Origin: Lineus longissimus
Taxonomy: Eukaryota; Nemertea; Pilidiophora; Heteronemertea; Lineidae
Direction: 5' to 3'
Length of the DNA stretch: 64,000 nt
NCBI RefSeq assembly: GCF_910592395.1
Contig: NC_088319.1
Coordinates: forward strand, 7,070,001-7,134,000
Shown piece after piece: positions 51,200-62,516 of this stretch (its first letter is position 1; each line of letters opens with the position of its first letter). Position numbers and translations under genes: made by a program. The notes beneath the pieces are model-generated. The model worked only from the letters and a program-made list of their open reading frames with translations. It was not told where the DNA came from and searched no databases.

Positions 51200-51660
51200 G
51201 CAATATTACACTACTGGCGACGAAAGTCGGTCGGCGATCGCGCTCGTTGCGTTCAATCACACTCATTTTGGTTATACAGAGTCGAGATGACCGATTTGAC
51301 AAACTGTGACCGCAATTTCGAGATTCTGCGATGATTACTTGTCATTAGACTAGCAATATTACACTACTGGCGATGAAAGTCGGTCGGCGATGGCGCTCGT
51401 CGTGTCCAATCACACTCACATTGGTTATGCAGAGTCGAGATGACCTATGGTCAAACTGAGACCACAATTTTGAGATTCTGCGATGATTAGTTGTCATTAG
51501 ACTAGCAATATTACATACACTACTGGCGATGAAAGTCGGTCGGCGATGGCGCTCGTCGAGTCCAATCACGCTCATTTTGGTTATACAGAGTCGAGATGAC
51601 CTATGGTCAAACTGAGACCGCAATTTCGAGATTCTGCGATGATTACTTGTCATTAGACTA
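51200..51660. repeat. 461-bp three-monomer unit, right copy
   Basis: Second copy, with the private change GTTGCGTTCAATC where the left copy has GTTGCGTCCAATC. The homologous region near 58.0-58.5 kb has a single copy, so this duplication distinguishes the two larger blocks. Confidence 0.93.
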
Positions 51661-54408
51661 GCAATATTACACTACTGGCGACGAAAGTCGGTCGGCGATC
51701 GCGCTCGTTGCGTCCAATCACACTCATTTTGGTTATACAGAGTCGAGATGACCGATTTGACAAACTGAGACCGCAATTTCGAGATTCTGCGATGATTACT
51801 TGTCATTAGACTAGGAATATTACACTACTGGCGATGAAAGTCGGTCGGCGATGGCGCTCGTCACGTCCAATCACGCTCACATTGGTTATGCAGAGTCGAG
51901 ATGACCTATGGTCAAACTGAGACCACAATTTCGAGATTCTGCGATGATTAGTTGTCATTAGACTAGCAATATTTCACTTCTGGCGATGAAAGTCGGTCGG
52001 CGATGGTGCTCGTCGTGTCCAATCACACTCACATTGGTTATGCACAGTCGAGATGACCTATGGTCAAACCGAGACCACAATTTTGAGATTCTGCGATGAT
52101 TAATTGTCATTAGAATAGCAATATTACACTACTGGCGATGAAAGTCGGTCGGCGATGGCGCTCGCCGCGTCCAATCACGCTCATTTTGGTTATACAGAGT
52201 CGAGATGACCTATGGTCAAACTGAGACCGCAATTTCGAGATTCTGCGATGATTACTTGTCATTAAGACTAGCAATATTACACTACTGGCGACGAAAGTCG
52301 GTCGGCGATCGCGCTCGTTGCGTCCAATCACACTCATTTTGGTTATACAGAGTCGAGATGACCGATTTGACAAACTGAGACCGCAATTTCGAGATTCTGC
52401 GATGATTACTTGTCATTAGACTAGCAATATTACACTACTGGCGATGAAAGTCGGTCGGCGATGGCACTCGTCACGTCCAATCACGCTCACATTGGTTATG
52501 CAGAGTAGAGATGACCTATGGTCAAACTGAGACCACAATTTCGAGATTCTGCGATGATTAGTTGTCATTAGACTAGCAATATTACACTACTGGCGATGAA
52601 AGTCGGTCGGCGATGGCGCTCGTCGTGTCCAATCACACTCACATTGGTTATGCAGAGTCGAGATGACCTATGGTCAAACCGAGACCACAATTTTGAGATT
52701 CTGCGATGATTAGTTGTCATTAGACTAGCAATATTACACTACTGGCGATGAAAGTCGGTCAGCGATGGCGCTCGTCGCGTCCAATCACGCTCATTTTGGT
52801 TATACAGAGTCGAGATGACCTATGGTCAAACTAAGACCGCAATTTCGAGATTCTGCGATGATTACTTGTCATTAAGACTAGCAATATTACACTACTGGCG
52901 ACGAAAGTCGGTCGGCGATCGCGCTCGTCGCGTCCAATCACGCTCATTTTGGTTATAGATAGTCGAGATGCTCGATTGGACAAACTGAGACCGCAATTTT
53001 GAGATTCTGCGATGATTAGTTGTCATTAGACTAGCAATATTACACTAGTGGCGACGAAAGTCGGTCGGCGATCGCGCTCGTTGCGTCCAATCACACTCAT
53101 TTTGGTTATACAGAGTCGAGATGACGGATTTGACAAACTGGGACCGCAATTTCGAGATTCTGCGATGATTACTTGTCATTAGACTAGCAATATTACACTA
53201 GTGGCGATGAAAGTCGGTCGGCGATGGCGCTCGTCACGTCCAATCACGCTCACATTGGTTATGCAGAGTCAAGATGACCTATGGTCAAACTGAGACTGCA
53301 ATTTCGAGATTCTGCGATGATTAGTTGTCATTAAACTAGCGATATTACACTACTGGCGATAAAAGTCTATCGGCGATGGCGCTCGTCGCGACCGATCACA
53401 CTCACTTTGGTTATGCAGGGTCGAAATGACCTATGGTCAAACTGAGACTGCAATTTTGAGATTCTGCGATGATTAGTTGTCATTAGACTAGCAATATTAC
53501 ACTACTGGTGATGAAAGTCGGTCGGCGATGGCGTTCGTCGCGTCCAATCACGCTCACATTGGTTATGCAGAGTCGTGATGACCTATGATCAAACTGAGAC
53601 CACAATTTCGAGATTTTGCGATGATTACTTGTCATTAGACTAGCAATATTACACTACTGGCGATGAAAGTCGGTCGGCGATGGCGCTCGTCGTGTCCAAT
53701 CACACTCACATCGGTTATGCAGAGTCGCGATGACCTATGGTCAAACCGAGACCACAATTTTGAGATTCTGCGATGATTAGTTGTCATTAGACTAGCAATA
53801 TTACATACACTACTGGCGATGAAAGTCGGTTGGCGATGGCGCTGGTCGAGTCCAATCACGCTCATTTTGGTTATACAGAGTCGAGATGACCTATGGTCAA
53901 ACTGAGACCGCAATTTCGAGATTCTGCGATGATTACTTGTCATTAGACTAGCAATATTACACTACTGGCGACGAAAGTTGGTCGGCGATCGCGCTCGTTG
54001 CGTCCAATCACATTCATTTTGGTTATACAGAGTCGAGATGACCGATTTGACAAACTGAGACCGCAATTTCGAGATTCTGCGATGATTACTTGTCATTAGA
54101 CTAGGAATATTACACTACTGGCGATAAAAGTCGGTCGGCGATGGCGCTCGTCACGTCCAATCACGCACACATTGGTTATGCAGAGTCGAGATGACCTATG
54201 GTCAAACTGAGACCACAATTTCGAGATTCTGCGATGATTAGTTGTCATTAGACTAGCAATATTACACTACTGGCGATGAAAGTCGGTCGGCGATGGCGCT
54301 CGTCGTGTCCAATCACACTCACATTGGTTATGCAGAGTCGAAATGACCTATGGTCAAAGCGAGACCACAATTTTGAGATTCTGCGATGATTAGTTGTCAT
54401 TAGAATAG

Positions 54409-55500
54409 CAATATTACACTACTGGCGATGAAAGTCGGTCGGCAATGGCGCTCGTCGCGTCCAATCACGCTCATTTTGGTTATACAGAGTCGAGATGACC
54501 TATGGTCAAACTGAGACCACAATTTCGAGATTCTGCGATGATTAGTTGTCATTAGACTAGCACTATTACACTACTGGCGATGAAAGTCGGTCGGCGATGG
54601 CGCTCGTCGTGTCCAATCACACTCACATTGGTTATGCAGAGTCGAGATGACCTATGGTCAAACCGAGACCACAATTTTGAGATTCTGCGATGATTAGTTG
54701 TCATTAGAATAGCAATATTACACTACTGGCGTTGAAAGTCGGTCGGCGATGGCACTCGTCGCGTCCAATCACGCTCATTTTGGTTATACAGAGTCGAGAT
54801 GACCTATGGTCAAACCGAGACCGCAATTTCAAGATTCTGGGATGATTACTTGTCATTAAGACTAGCAATATTACACTACTGGCGACGAAAGTCGGTCGGC
54901 GATCGCGCTCGTCGCGTCCAATCACACTCATTTTGGTTATAGATAGTCGAAATGCTCGATTCTACAAACTGAGACCGCAATTTTGAGATTCTGCGATGAT
55001 TAGTTGTCATTAGACTAGCAATATTACACTAGTGGCGACGAAAGTCGGTCGGCGATCGCGCTCGTTGCGTCCAATCACACTCATTTTGGTTATACAGAGT
55101 CGAGATGACGGATTTGACAAACTGGGACCGCAATTTCGAAATTCTGCGATGATTACTTGTCATTAGACTAGCAATATTACACTACTGGCGATGAAAGTCG
55201 GTCGGCAATGGCGCTCGTCACGTCCAATCACGCTCACATTGGTTATGCAGAGTCAAGATGACCTATGGTCAAACTGAGACTGCAATTTCGAGATTCTGCG
55301 ATGATTAGTTGTCATTAAACTAGCGATATTACACTACTGGCGATAAAAGTCGGTCGGCGATGGCGCTCGTCGCGACCGATCACACTCACTTTGGTTATGC
55401 AGGGTCGAAATGACCTATGGTCAAACTGAGACTGCAATTTTGAGATTCTGCGATGATTAGTTGTCATTAGACTAGCAATATTACACTACTGGCGATGAAA
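54409..55500. repeat. ~1.1 kb block duplicated near 60670-61763 (offset ~6,263 bp), left copy
   Basis: The rare variants GGCGTTGAAAGTC with GATGGCACTCG (about 54730 and 60993), CAAACCGAGACCGC, and TTTCGAAATTCTG (55135 and 61398) lie at 6,263 bp. Before the homopolymer change at 60.78 kb the offset is 6,261 bp, which fits the two extra bases there. This copy has GATTCTACAAAC where the other has GATTCGACAAAC. Confidence 0.84.
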
Positions 55501-56712
55501 GTCGGTCGGCGATGGCGTTCGTCGCGTCCAATCACACTCACATTGGTTATGCAGAGTCGAGATGACCTATGGTCAAACCGAGACCACAATTTTGAGATTC
55601 TGCGATGATTAGTTGTCATTAGACTAGCAATATTACATACACTACTGGCGATGAAAGTCGGTCGGCGATGGCGCTCGTCGAGTCCAATCACGCTCATTTT
55701 GGTTATACAGAGTCGAGATGACCTACGGTCAAACTGAGACCGCAATTTCGAGATTCTCCGATGATTACTTGTCATTAGACTAGCAATATTACACTACTGG
55801 CGATGAAAGTCGGTCGGCGATGGCGCTTGTCGCGTCCAATCACACTCATTTTGGTTATACAGAGTCGAGATGACCGATTTGACAAACTGAGACCGCAATT
55901 TCGAGATTCTGCGATGATTACTTGTCATTAAACTAGTAATATTACACTACTGGCTATGAAAGTCGGTCGGCGATGGCGCTCGTCACGTCCAATCACGCTC
56001 ACATTGGTTATGCAGAGTCGAGATGACCTATGGTCAAACTGAGACCACAATTTCGAGATTCTGCGATGATTAGTTGTCATTAGACTAGCACTATTACACT
56101 ACTGGCGATGAAAGTCGGTCGGCGATGGCGCTCGTCGTGTCCAATCACACTCACATTGGTTATGCAGAGTCGTGATGACCTATGGTCAAACCGAGACCAC
56201 AATTTTGAGATTCTGCGATGATTAGTTGTCATTAGAATAGCAATATTACACTACTGGCGATGAAAGTCGGTCGGCGATGGCGCTCGTCGCGTCCAATCAC
56301 GCTCATTTTGGTTATACAGAGTCGAGATGACCTATGGTCAAACTGAGACCGCATTTTCGAGATTCTGCGATGATTACTTGTCATTAAGACTAGCAATATT
56401 ACACTACTGGCGACGAAAGTCGGTCGGCGATCGCGCTCGTCGCGTCCAATCACGCTCATTTTGGTTATAGATAGTCGAGATGCTCGATTGGACAAACTGA
56501 GACCGCAATTTTGAGATTCTGCGATGATTAGTTGTCATTAGACTAGCAATATTACACTAGTGGCGACGAAAGTCGGTCGGCGATCGCGCTCGTTGCGTCC
56601 AATCACACTCATTTTGGTTATACAGAGTCGAGATGACCGATTTGACAAACTGTGACCGCAATTTTGAGATTCTGCGATGATTACTTGTCATTAGACTAGC
56701 AATATTACACTA

Positions 56713-59700
56713 CTGGCGATGAAAGTCGGTCGGCGATGGCGTTCGTCGCGTCCAATCACGCTCACATTGGTTATGCAGAGTCGTGATGACCTATGATCAA
56801 ACTGAGACCGCAATTTCGAGATTCTGCGATGATTACTTGTCATTAGACTAGCAATATTACACTACTGGCGATGAAAGTCGGTCGGCGATGGCGCTCGTCG
56901 TGTCCAATCACACTCACATTGGTTATGCAGAGTCGAGATGACCTATGGTCAAACCGAGACCACAATTTTGAGATTCTGCGATGATTAGTTGTCATTAGAC
57001 TAGCAATATTACATACACTACTGGCGATGAAAGTCGGTCGGCGATGGCGCTCGTCGAGTCCAATCACGCTCATTTTGGTTATACAGAGTCGAGATGACCT
57101 ATGGTCAAACTGAGACCGCAATTTCGAGATTCTGCGATGATTACTTGTCATTAGACTAGCAATATTACACTACTGGCGACGAAAGTCGGTCGGCGATTGC
57201 GCTCGTTGCGTCCAATCACACTCATTTTGGTTATACAGAGTCGAGATGACCGATTTGACAAACTGAGACCGCAATTTCGAGATTCTGCGATGATTACTTG
57301 TCATTAGACTAGGAATATTACACTACTGGCGATGAAAGTCGGTCGGCGATGGCGCTCGTCACGTCCAATCACGCTCACATTAGTTATGCAGAGTCGAGAT
57401 GACCTATGGTCAAACTGAGACCACAATTTCGAGATTCTGCGATGATTAGTTGTCATTAGACTAGCAATATTACACTACTGGCGATGAAAGTCGGTCGGCG
57501 ATGGCGCTCGTCGTGTCCAATCACACTCACATTGGTTATGCAGAGTCGAGATGACCTATGGTCAAACCGAGACCACAATTTTGAGATTCTGCGATGATTA
57601 GTTGTCATTAGAATAGCAATATTACACTACTGGCGATGAAAGTCGGTCGGCAATGGCGCTCGTCGCGTCCAATCACGCTCATTTTGGTTATACAGAGTCG
57701 AGATGACCTATGGTCAAACTGAGACCGTAATTTCGAGATTCTGCGATGATTACTTGTCATTAAGACTAGCAATATTACACTACTGGCGACGAAAGTCGGT
57801 CGGCGATCGCGCTCGTCGCGTCCAATCACGCTCATTTTGGTTATAGATAGTCGAGATGCTCGATTGGACAAACTGAGACTGCAATTTTGAGATTCTGCGA
57901 TGATTAGTTGTCATTAGACTAGCAATATTACACTAGTGGCGACGAAAGTCGGTCGGCGATCGCGCTCGTTGCGTCCAATCACACTCATTTTGGTTATACA
58001 GAGTCGAGATGACCGATTTGACAAACTGTGACCGCAATTTCGAGATTCTGCGATGATTACTTGTCATTAGACTAGCAATATTACACTACTGGCGATGAAA
58101 GTCGGTCGGCGATGGCGCTCGTCGTGTCCAATCACACTCACATTGGTTATGCAGAGTCGAGATGACCTATGGTCAAACCGAGACCACAATTTTGAGATTC
58201 TGCGATGATTAGTTGTCATTAGACTAGCAATATTACATACACTACTGGCGATGAAAGTCGGTCGGCGATGGCGCTCGTCGAGTCCAATCACGCTCATTTT
58301 GGTGATACAGAGTCGAGATGACCTATGGTCAAACTGAGACCGCAATTTCGAGATTCTGCGATGATTACTTGTCATTAGACTAGCAATATTACACTACTGG
58401 CGACGAAAGTCGGTCGGCGATCGCGCTCGTTGCGTCCAATCACACTCATTTTGGTTATACAGAGTCGAGATGACCGATTTGACCAACTGAGACCGCAATT
58501 TCGAGATTCTGCGATGATTACTTGTCATTAGACTAGGAATATTACACTACTGGCGATGAAAGTCGGTCGGCGATGGCGCTCGTCACGTCCAATCACACTC
58601 ACATTGGTTATGCAGAGTCGAGATGACCTATGGTCAAACCGAGACCACAATTTTGAGATTCGGCGATGATTAGTTGTCATTAGACTAGCAATATTACACT
58701 TCTGGCGATGAAAGTCGGTCGGCGATGGTGCTCGTCGTGTCCAATCACACTCACATTGGTTATGCACAGTCGAGATGACCTATGGTCAAACCGAGACCAC
58801 AATTTTGAGATTCTGCGATGATTAATTGTCATTAGAATAGCAATATTACACTACTGGCGATGAAAGTCGGTCGGCGATGGCGCTCGCCGCGTCCAATCAC
58901 GCTCATTTTGGTTATACAGAGTCGAGATGACCTATGGTCAAACTGAGACCGCAATTTCGAGATTCTGCGATGATTACTTGTCATTAAGACTAGCAATATT
59001 ACACTACTGGCGACGAAAGTCGGTCGGCGATCGCGCTCGTTGCGTCCAATCACACTCATTTTGGTTATACAGAGTCGAGATGACCGATTTGACAAACTGA
59101 GACCGCAATTTCGAGATTCTGCGATGATTACTTGTCATTAGACTAGCAATATTACACTACTGGCGATGAAAGTCGGTCGGCGATGGCGCTCGTCACGTCC
59201 AATCACGCTCACATTGGTTATGCAGAGTAGAGATGACCTATGGTCAAACTGAGACCACAATTTCGAGATTCTGCGATGATTAGTTGTCATTAGACTAGCA
59301 ATATTACACTACTGGCGATGAAAGTCGGTCGGCGATGGCGCTCGTCGTGTCCAATCACACTCACATTGGTTATGCAGAGTCGAGATGACCTATGGTCAAA
59401 CCGAGACCACAATTTTGAGATTCTGCGATGATTACTTGTCATTAGACTAGCAATATTACACTACTGGCGATGAAAGTCGGTCAGCGATGGCGCTCGTCGC
59501 GTCCAATCACGCTCATTTTGGTTATACAGAGTCGAGATGACCTATGGTCAAACTAAGACCGCAATTTCGAGATTCTGCGATGATTACTTGTCATTAAGAC
59601 TAGCAATATTACACTACTGGCGACGAAAGTCGGTCGGCGATCGCGCTCGTCGCGTCCAATCACGCTCATTTTGGTTATAGATAGTCGAGATGCTCGATTG

Positions 59701-60400
59701 GACAAACTGAGACCGCAATTTTGAGATTCTGCGATGATTAGTTGTCATTAGACTAGCAATATTACACTAGTGGCGACGAAAGTCGGTCGGCGATCGCGCT
59801 CGTTGCGTCCAATCACACTCATTTTGGTTATACAGAGTCGAGATGACGGATTTGACAAACTGGGACCGCAATTTCGAGATTCTGCGATGATTACTTGTCA
59901 TTAGACTAGCAATATTACACTACTGGCGATGAAAGTCGGTCGGCGATGGCGCTCGTCACGTCCAATCACGCTCACATTGGTTATGCAGAGTCAAGATGAC
60001 CTATGGTCAAACTGAGACTGCAATTTCGAGATTCTGCGATGATTAGTTGTCATTAAACTAGCTTTATTACACTACTGGCGATAAAAGTCTATCGGCGATG
60101 GCGCTCGTCGCGACCGATCACACTCACTTTGGTTATGCAGGGTCGAAATGACCTATGGTCAAACTGAGACTGCAATTTTGAGATTCTGCGATGATTAGTT
60201 GTCATTAGACTAGCAATATTACACTACTGGTGATGAAAGTCGGTCGGCGATGGCGTTCGTCGCGTCCAATCACGCTCACATTGGTTATGCAGAGTCGTGA
60301 TGACCTATGATCAAACTGAGACCACAATTTCGAGATTTTGCGATGATTACTTGTCATTAGACTAGCAATATTACACTACTGGCGATGAAAGTCGGTCGGC
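56713..60400. repeat. ~3.7 kb block, right copy (offsets 7,183 then 6,722 bp)
   Basis: Partner of 49.5-53.7 kb. Private differences include GGTGATACAG near 58302, TTGACCAAC near 58481, GATTCGGCGATG near 58659, and CTAGCTTTATTAC at 60058. The last is shared with the block at 62.5-64 kb at 3,812 bp, so the 62.5 kb copy derives from this lineage or the reverse. Confidence 0.86.
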
Positions 60401-60780
60401 GATGGCGCTCGTCGCGTCCAATCACGCTCACATTGGTTATGCAGAGTCGTGATGACCTATGATCAAACTGAGACCACAATTTCGAGATTTTGCGATGATT
60501 ACTTGTCATTAGACCAGCAATATTACACTACTGGCGATGAAAGTCGGTCGGCGATGGCGCTCGTCGTGTCCAATCACACTCACATTGGTTATGCAGAGTC
60601 GAGATGACCTATGGTCAAACCGAGACCACAATTTTGAGATTCTGCGATGATTAGTTGTCATTAGAATAGCAATATTACACTACTGGCGATGAAAGTCGGT
60701 CGGCGATGGCGCTCGTCGCGTCCAATCACGCTCATTTTGGTTATACAGAGTCGAGATGACCTATGGTCAAACTGAGACCA

Positions 60781-60800
60781 CAATTTTTTGCGATTCTGCG
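60781..60800. other. Homopolymer extension CAATTTTTTGCGATT
   Basis: Elsewhere this site reads CAATTTTGAGATT or CAATTTCGAGATT. Here two extra T residues and an A-to-C change are present. It is unique in the window; it may be a real slippage event or a sequencing error in a T run. Confidence 0.85.
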
Positions 60801-62415
60801 ATGATTAGTTGTCATTAGACTAGCAATATTACACTACTGGCGATGAAAGTCGGTCGGCGATGGCGCTCGTCGTGTCCAATCACACTCACATTGGTTATGC
60901 AGAGTCGAGATGACCTAAGGTCATACCGAGACCACAATTTTGAGATTCTGCGATGATTAGTTGTCATTAGAATAGCAATATTACACTACTGGCGTTGAAA
61001 GTCGGTCGGCGATGGCACTCGTCGCGTCCAATCACGCTCATTTTGGTTATACAGAGTCGAGATGACCTATGGTCAAACCGAGACCGCAATTTCGAGATTC
61101 TGCGATGATTACTTGTCATTAAGACTAGCAATATTACACTACTGGCGACGAAAGTCGGTCGGCGATCGCGCTCGTCGCGTCCAATCACGCTCATTTTGGT
61201 TATAGATAGTCGAGATGCTCGATTCGACAAACTGAGACCGCAATTTTGAGATTCTGCGATGATTAGTTGTCATTAGACTAGCAATATTACACTAGTGGCG
61301 ACGAAAGTCGGTCGGCGATCGCGCTCGTTGCGTCCAATCACACTCATTTTGGTTATACAGAGTCGAGATGACGGATTTGACAAACTGGGACCGCAATTTC
61401 GAAATTCTGCGATGATTACTTGTCATTAGACTAGCAATATTACACTACTGGCGATGAAAGTCGGTCGGCGATGGCGCTCGTCACGTCCAATCACGCTCAC
61501 ATTGGTTATGCAGAGTCAAGATGACCTATGGTCAAACTGAGACTGCAATTTCGAGATTCTGCGATGATTAGTTGTCATTAAACTAGCGATATTACACTAC
61601 TGGCGATAAAAGTCGGTCGGCGATGGCGCTCGTCGCGACCGATCACACTCACTTTGGTTATGCAGGGTCGAAATGACCTATGGTCAAACTGAGACTGCAA
61701 TTTTGAGATTCTGCGATGATTAGTTGTCATTAGACTAGCAATATTACACTACTGGCGATGAAAGTCGGTCGGCGATGGCGCTCGTCGCGTCCAATCACGC
61801 TCACATTGGTTATGCAGAGTCGTGATGACCTATGATCAAACTGAGACCACAATTTTGAGATTCTGCGATGATTACTTGTCATTAGACTAGCAATATTACA
61901 CTACTGGCGATGAAAGTCGGTCGGCGATGGCGCTCGTCGTGTCCAATCACACTCACATTGGTTATGCAGAGTAGAGATGACCTATGGTCAAACTGAGACC
62001 ACAATTTCGAGATTCTGCGATGATTAGTTGTCATTAGACTAGCAATATTACACTACTGGCGATGAAAGTCGGTCGGCGATGGCGCTCGTCGTGTCCAATC
62101 ACACTCACATTGGTTATGCAGAGTCGAGATGACCTATGGTCAAACCGAGACCACAATTTTGAGATTCTGCGATGATTAGTTGTCATTAGACTAGCAATAT
62201 TACACTACTGGCGATGAAAGTCGGTCAGCGATGGCGCTCTTCGCGTCCAATCACGCTCATTTTGGTTATACAGAGTCGAGATGACCTATGGTCAAACTAA
62301 GACCGCAATTTCGAGATTCTGCGATGATTACTTGTCATTAAGACTAGCAATATTACACTACTGGCGACGAAAGTCGGTCGGCGATCGCGCTCGTCGCGTC
62401 CAATCACGCTCATTT

Positions 62416-62516
62416 TGGTTATAGATAGTCGAGATGACGGATTTGACAAACTGGGACCGCAATTTCGAGATTCTGCGATGATTACTTGTCATTAGACTAG
62501 CAATATTACACTTCTG
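62416..62516. other. Double hybrid joint
   Basis: ATAGATAGTCGAGATG runs into ACGGATTTGACAAACTGGG, a T3 to T2 switch. About 90 bp later the next monomer border runs into TTCTGGTGATG, which elsewhere follows a different class. Two switches within one monomer length are visible. Confidence 0.83.

Larger units (their letters stand above)
49530..53680. repeat. ~4 kb block duplicated at about 56713-60400, left copy
   Basis: The first part matches at an offset of 7,183 bp (49.53-51.2 kb to 56.71-58.4 kb) and the second at 6,722 bp (51.3-53.68 kb to 58.0-60.4 kb). The 461-bp change in offset equals the extra three-monomer copy present here. Shared markers include TTACACTTCTGG (with TTTCACTTC here), ATGCACAG, GCTCGCCGCG, CAGAGTAGAGATG, GGTGATGAAAG with GGCGTTCGTC, and GAGATTTTGCG. 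Confidence 0.87.
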
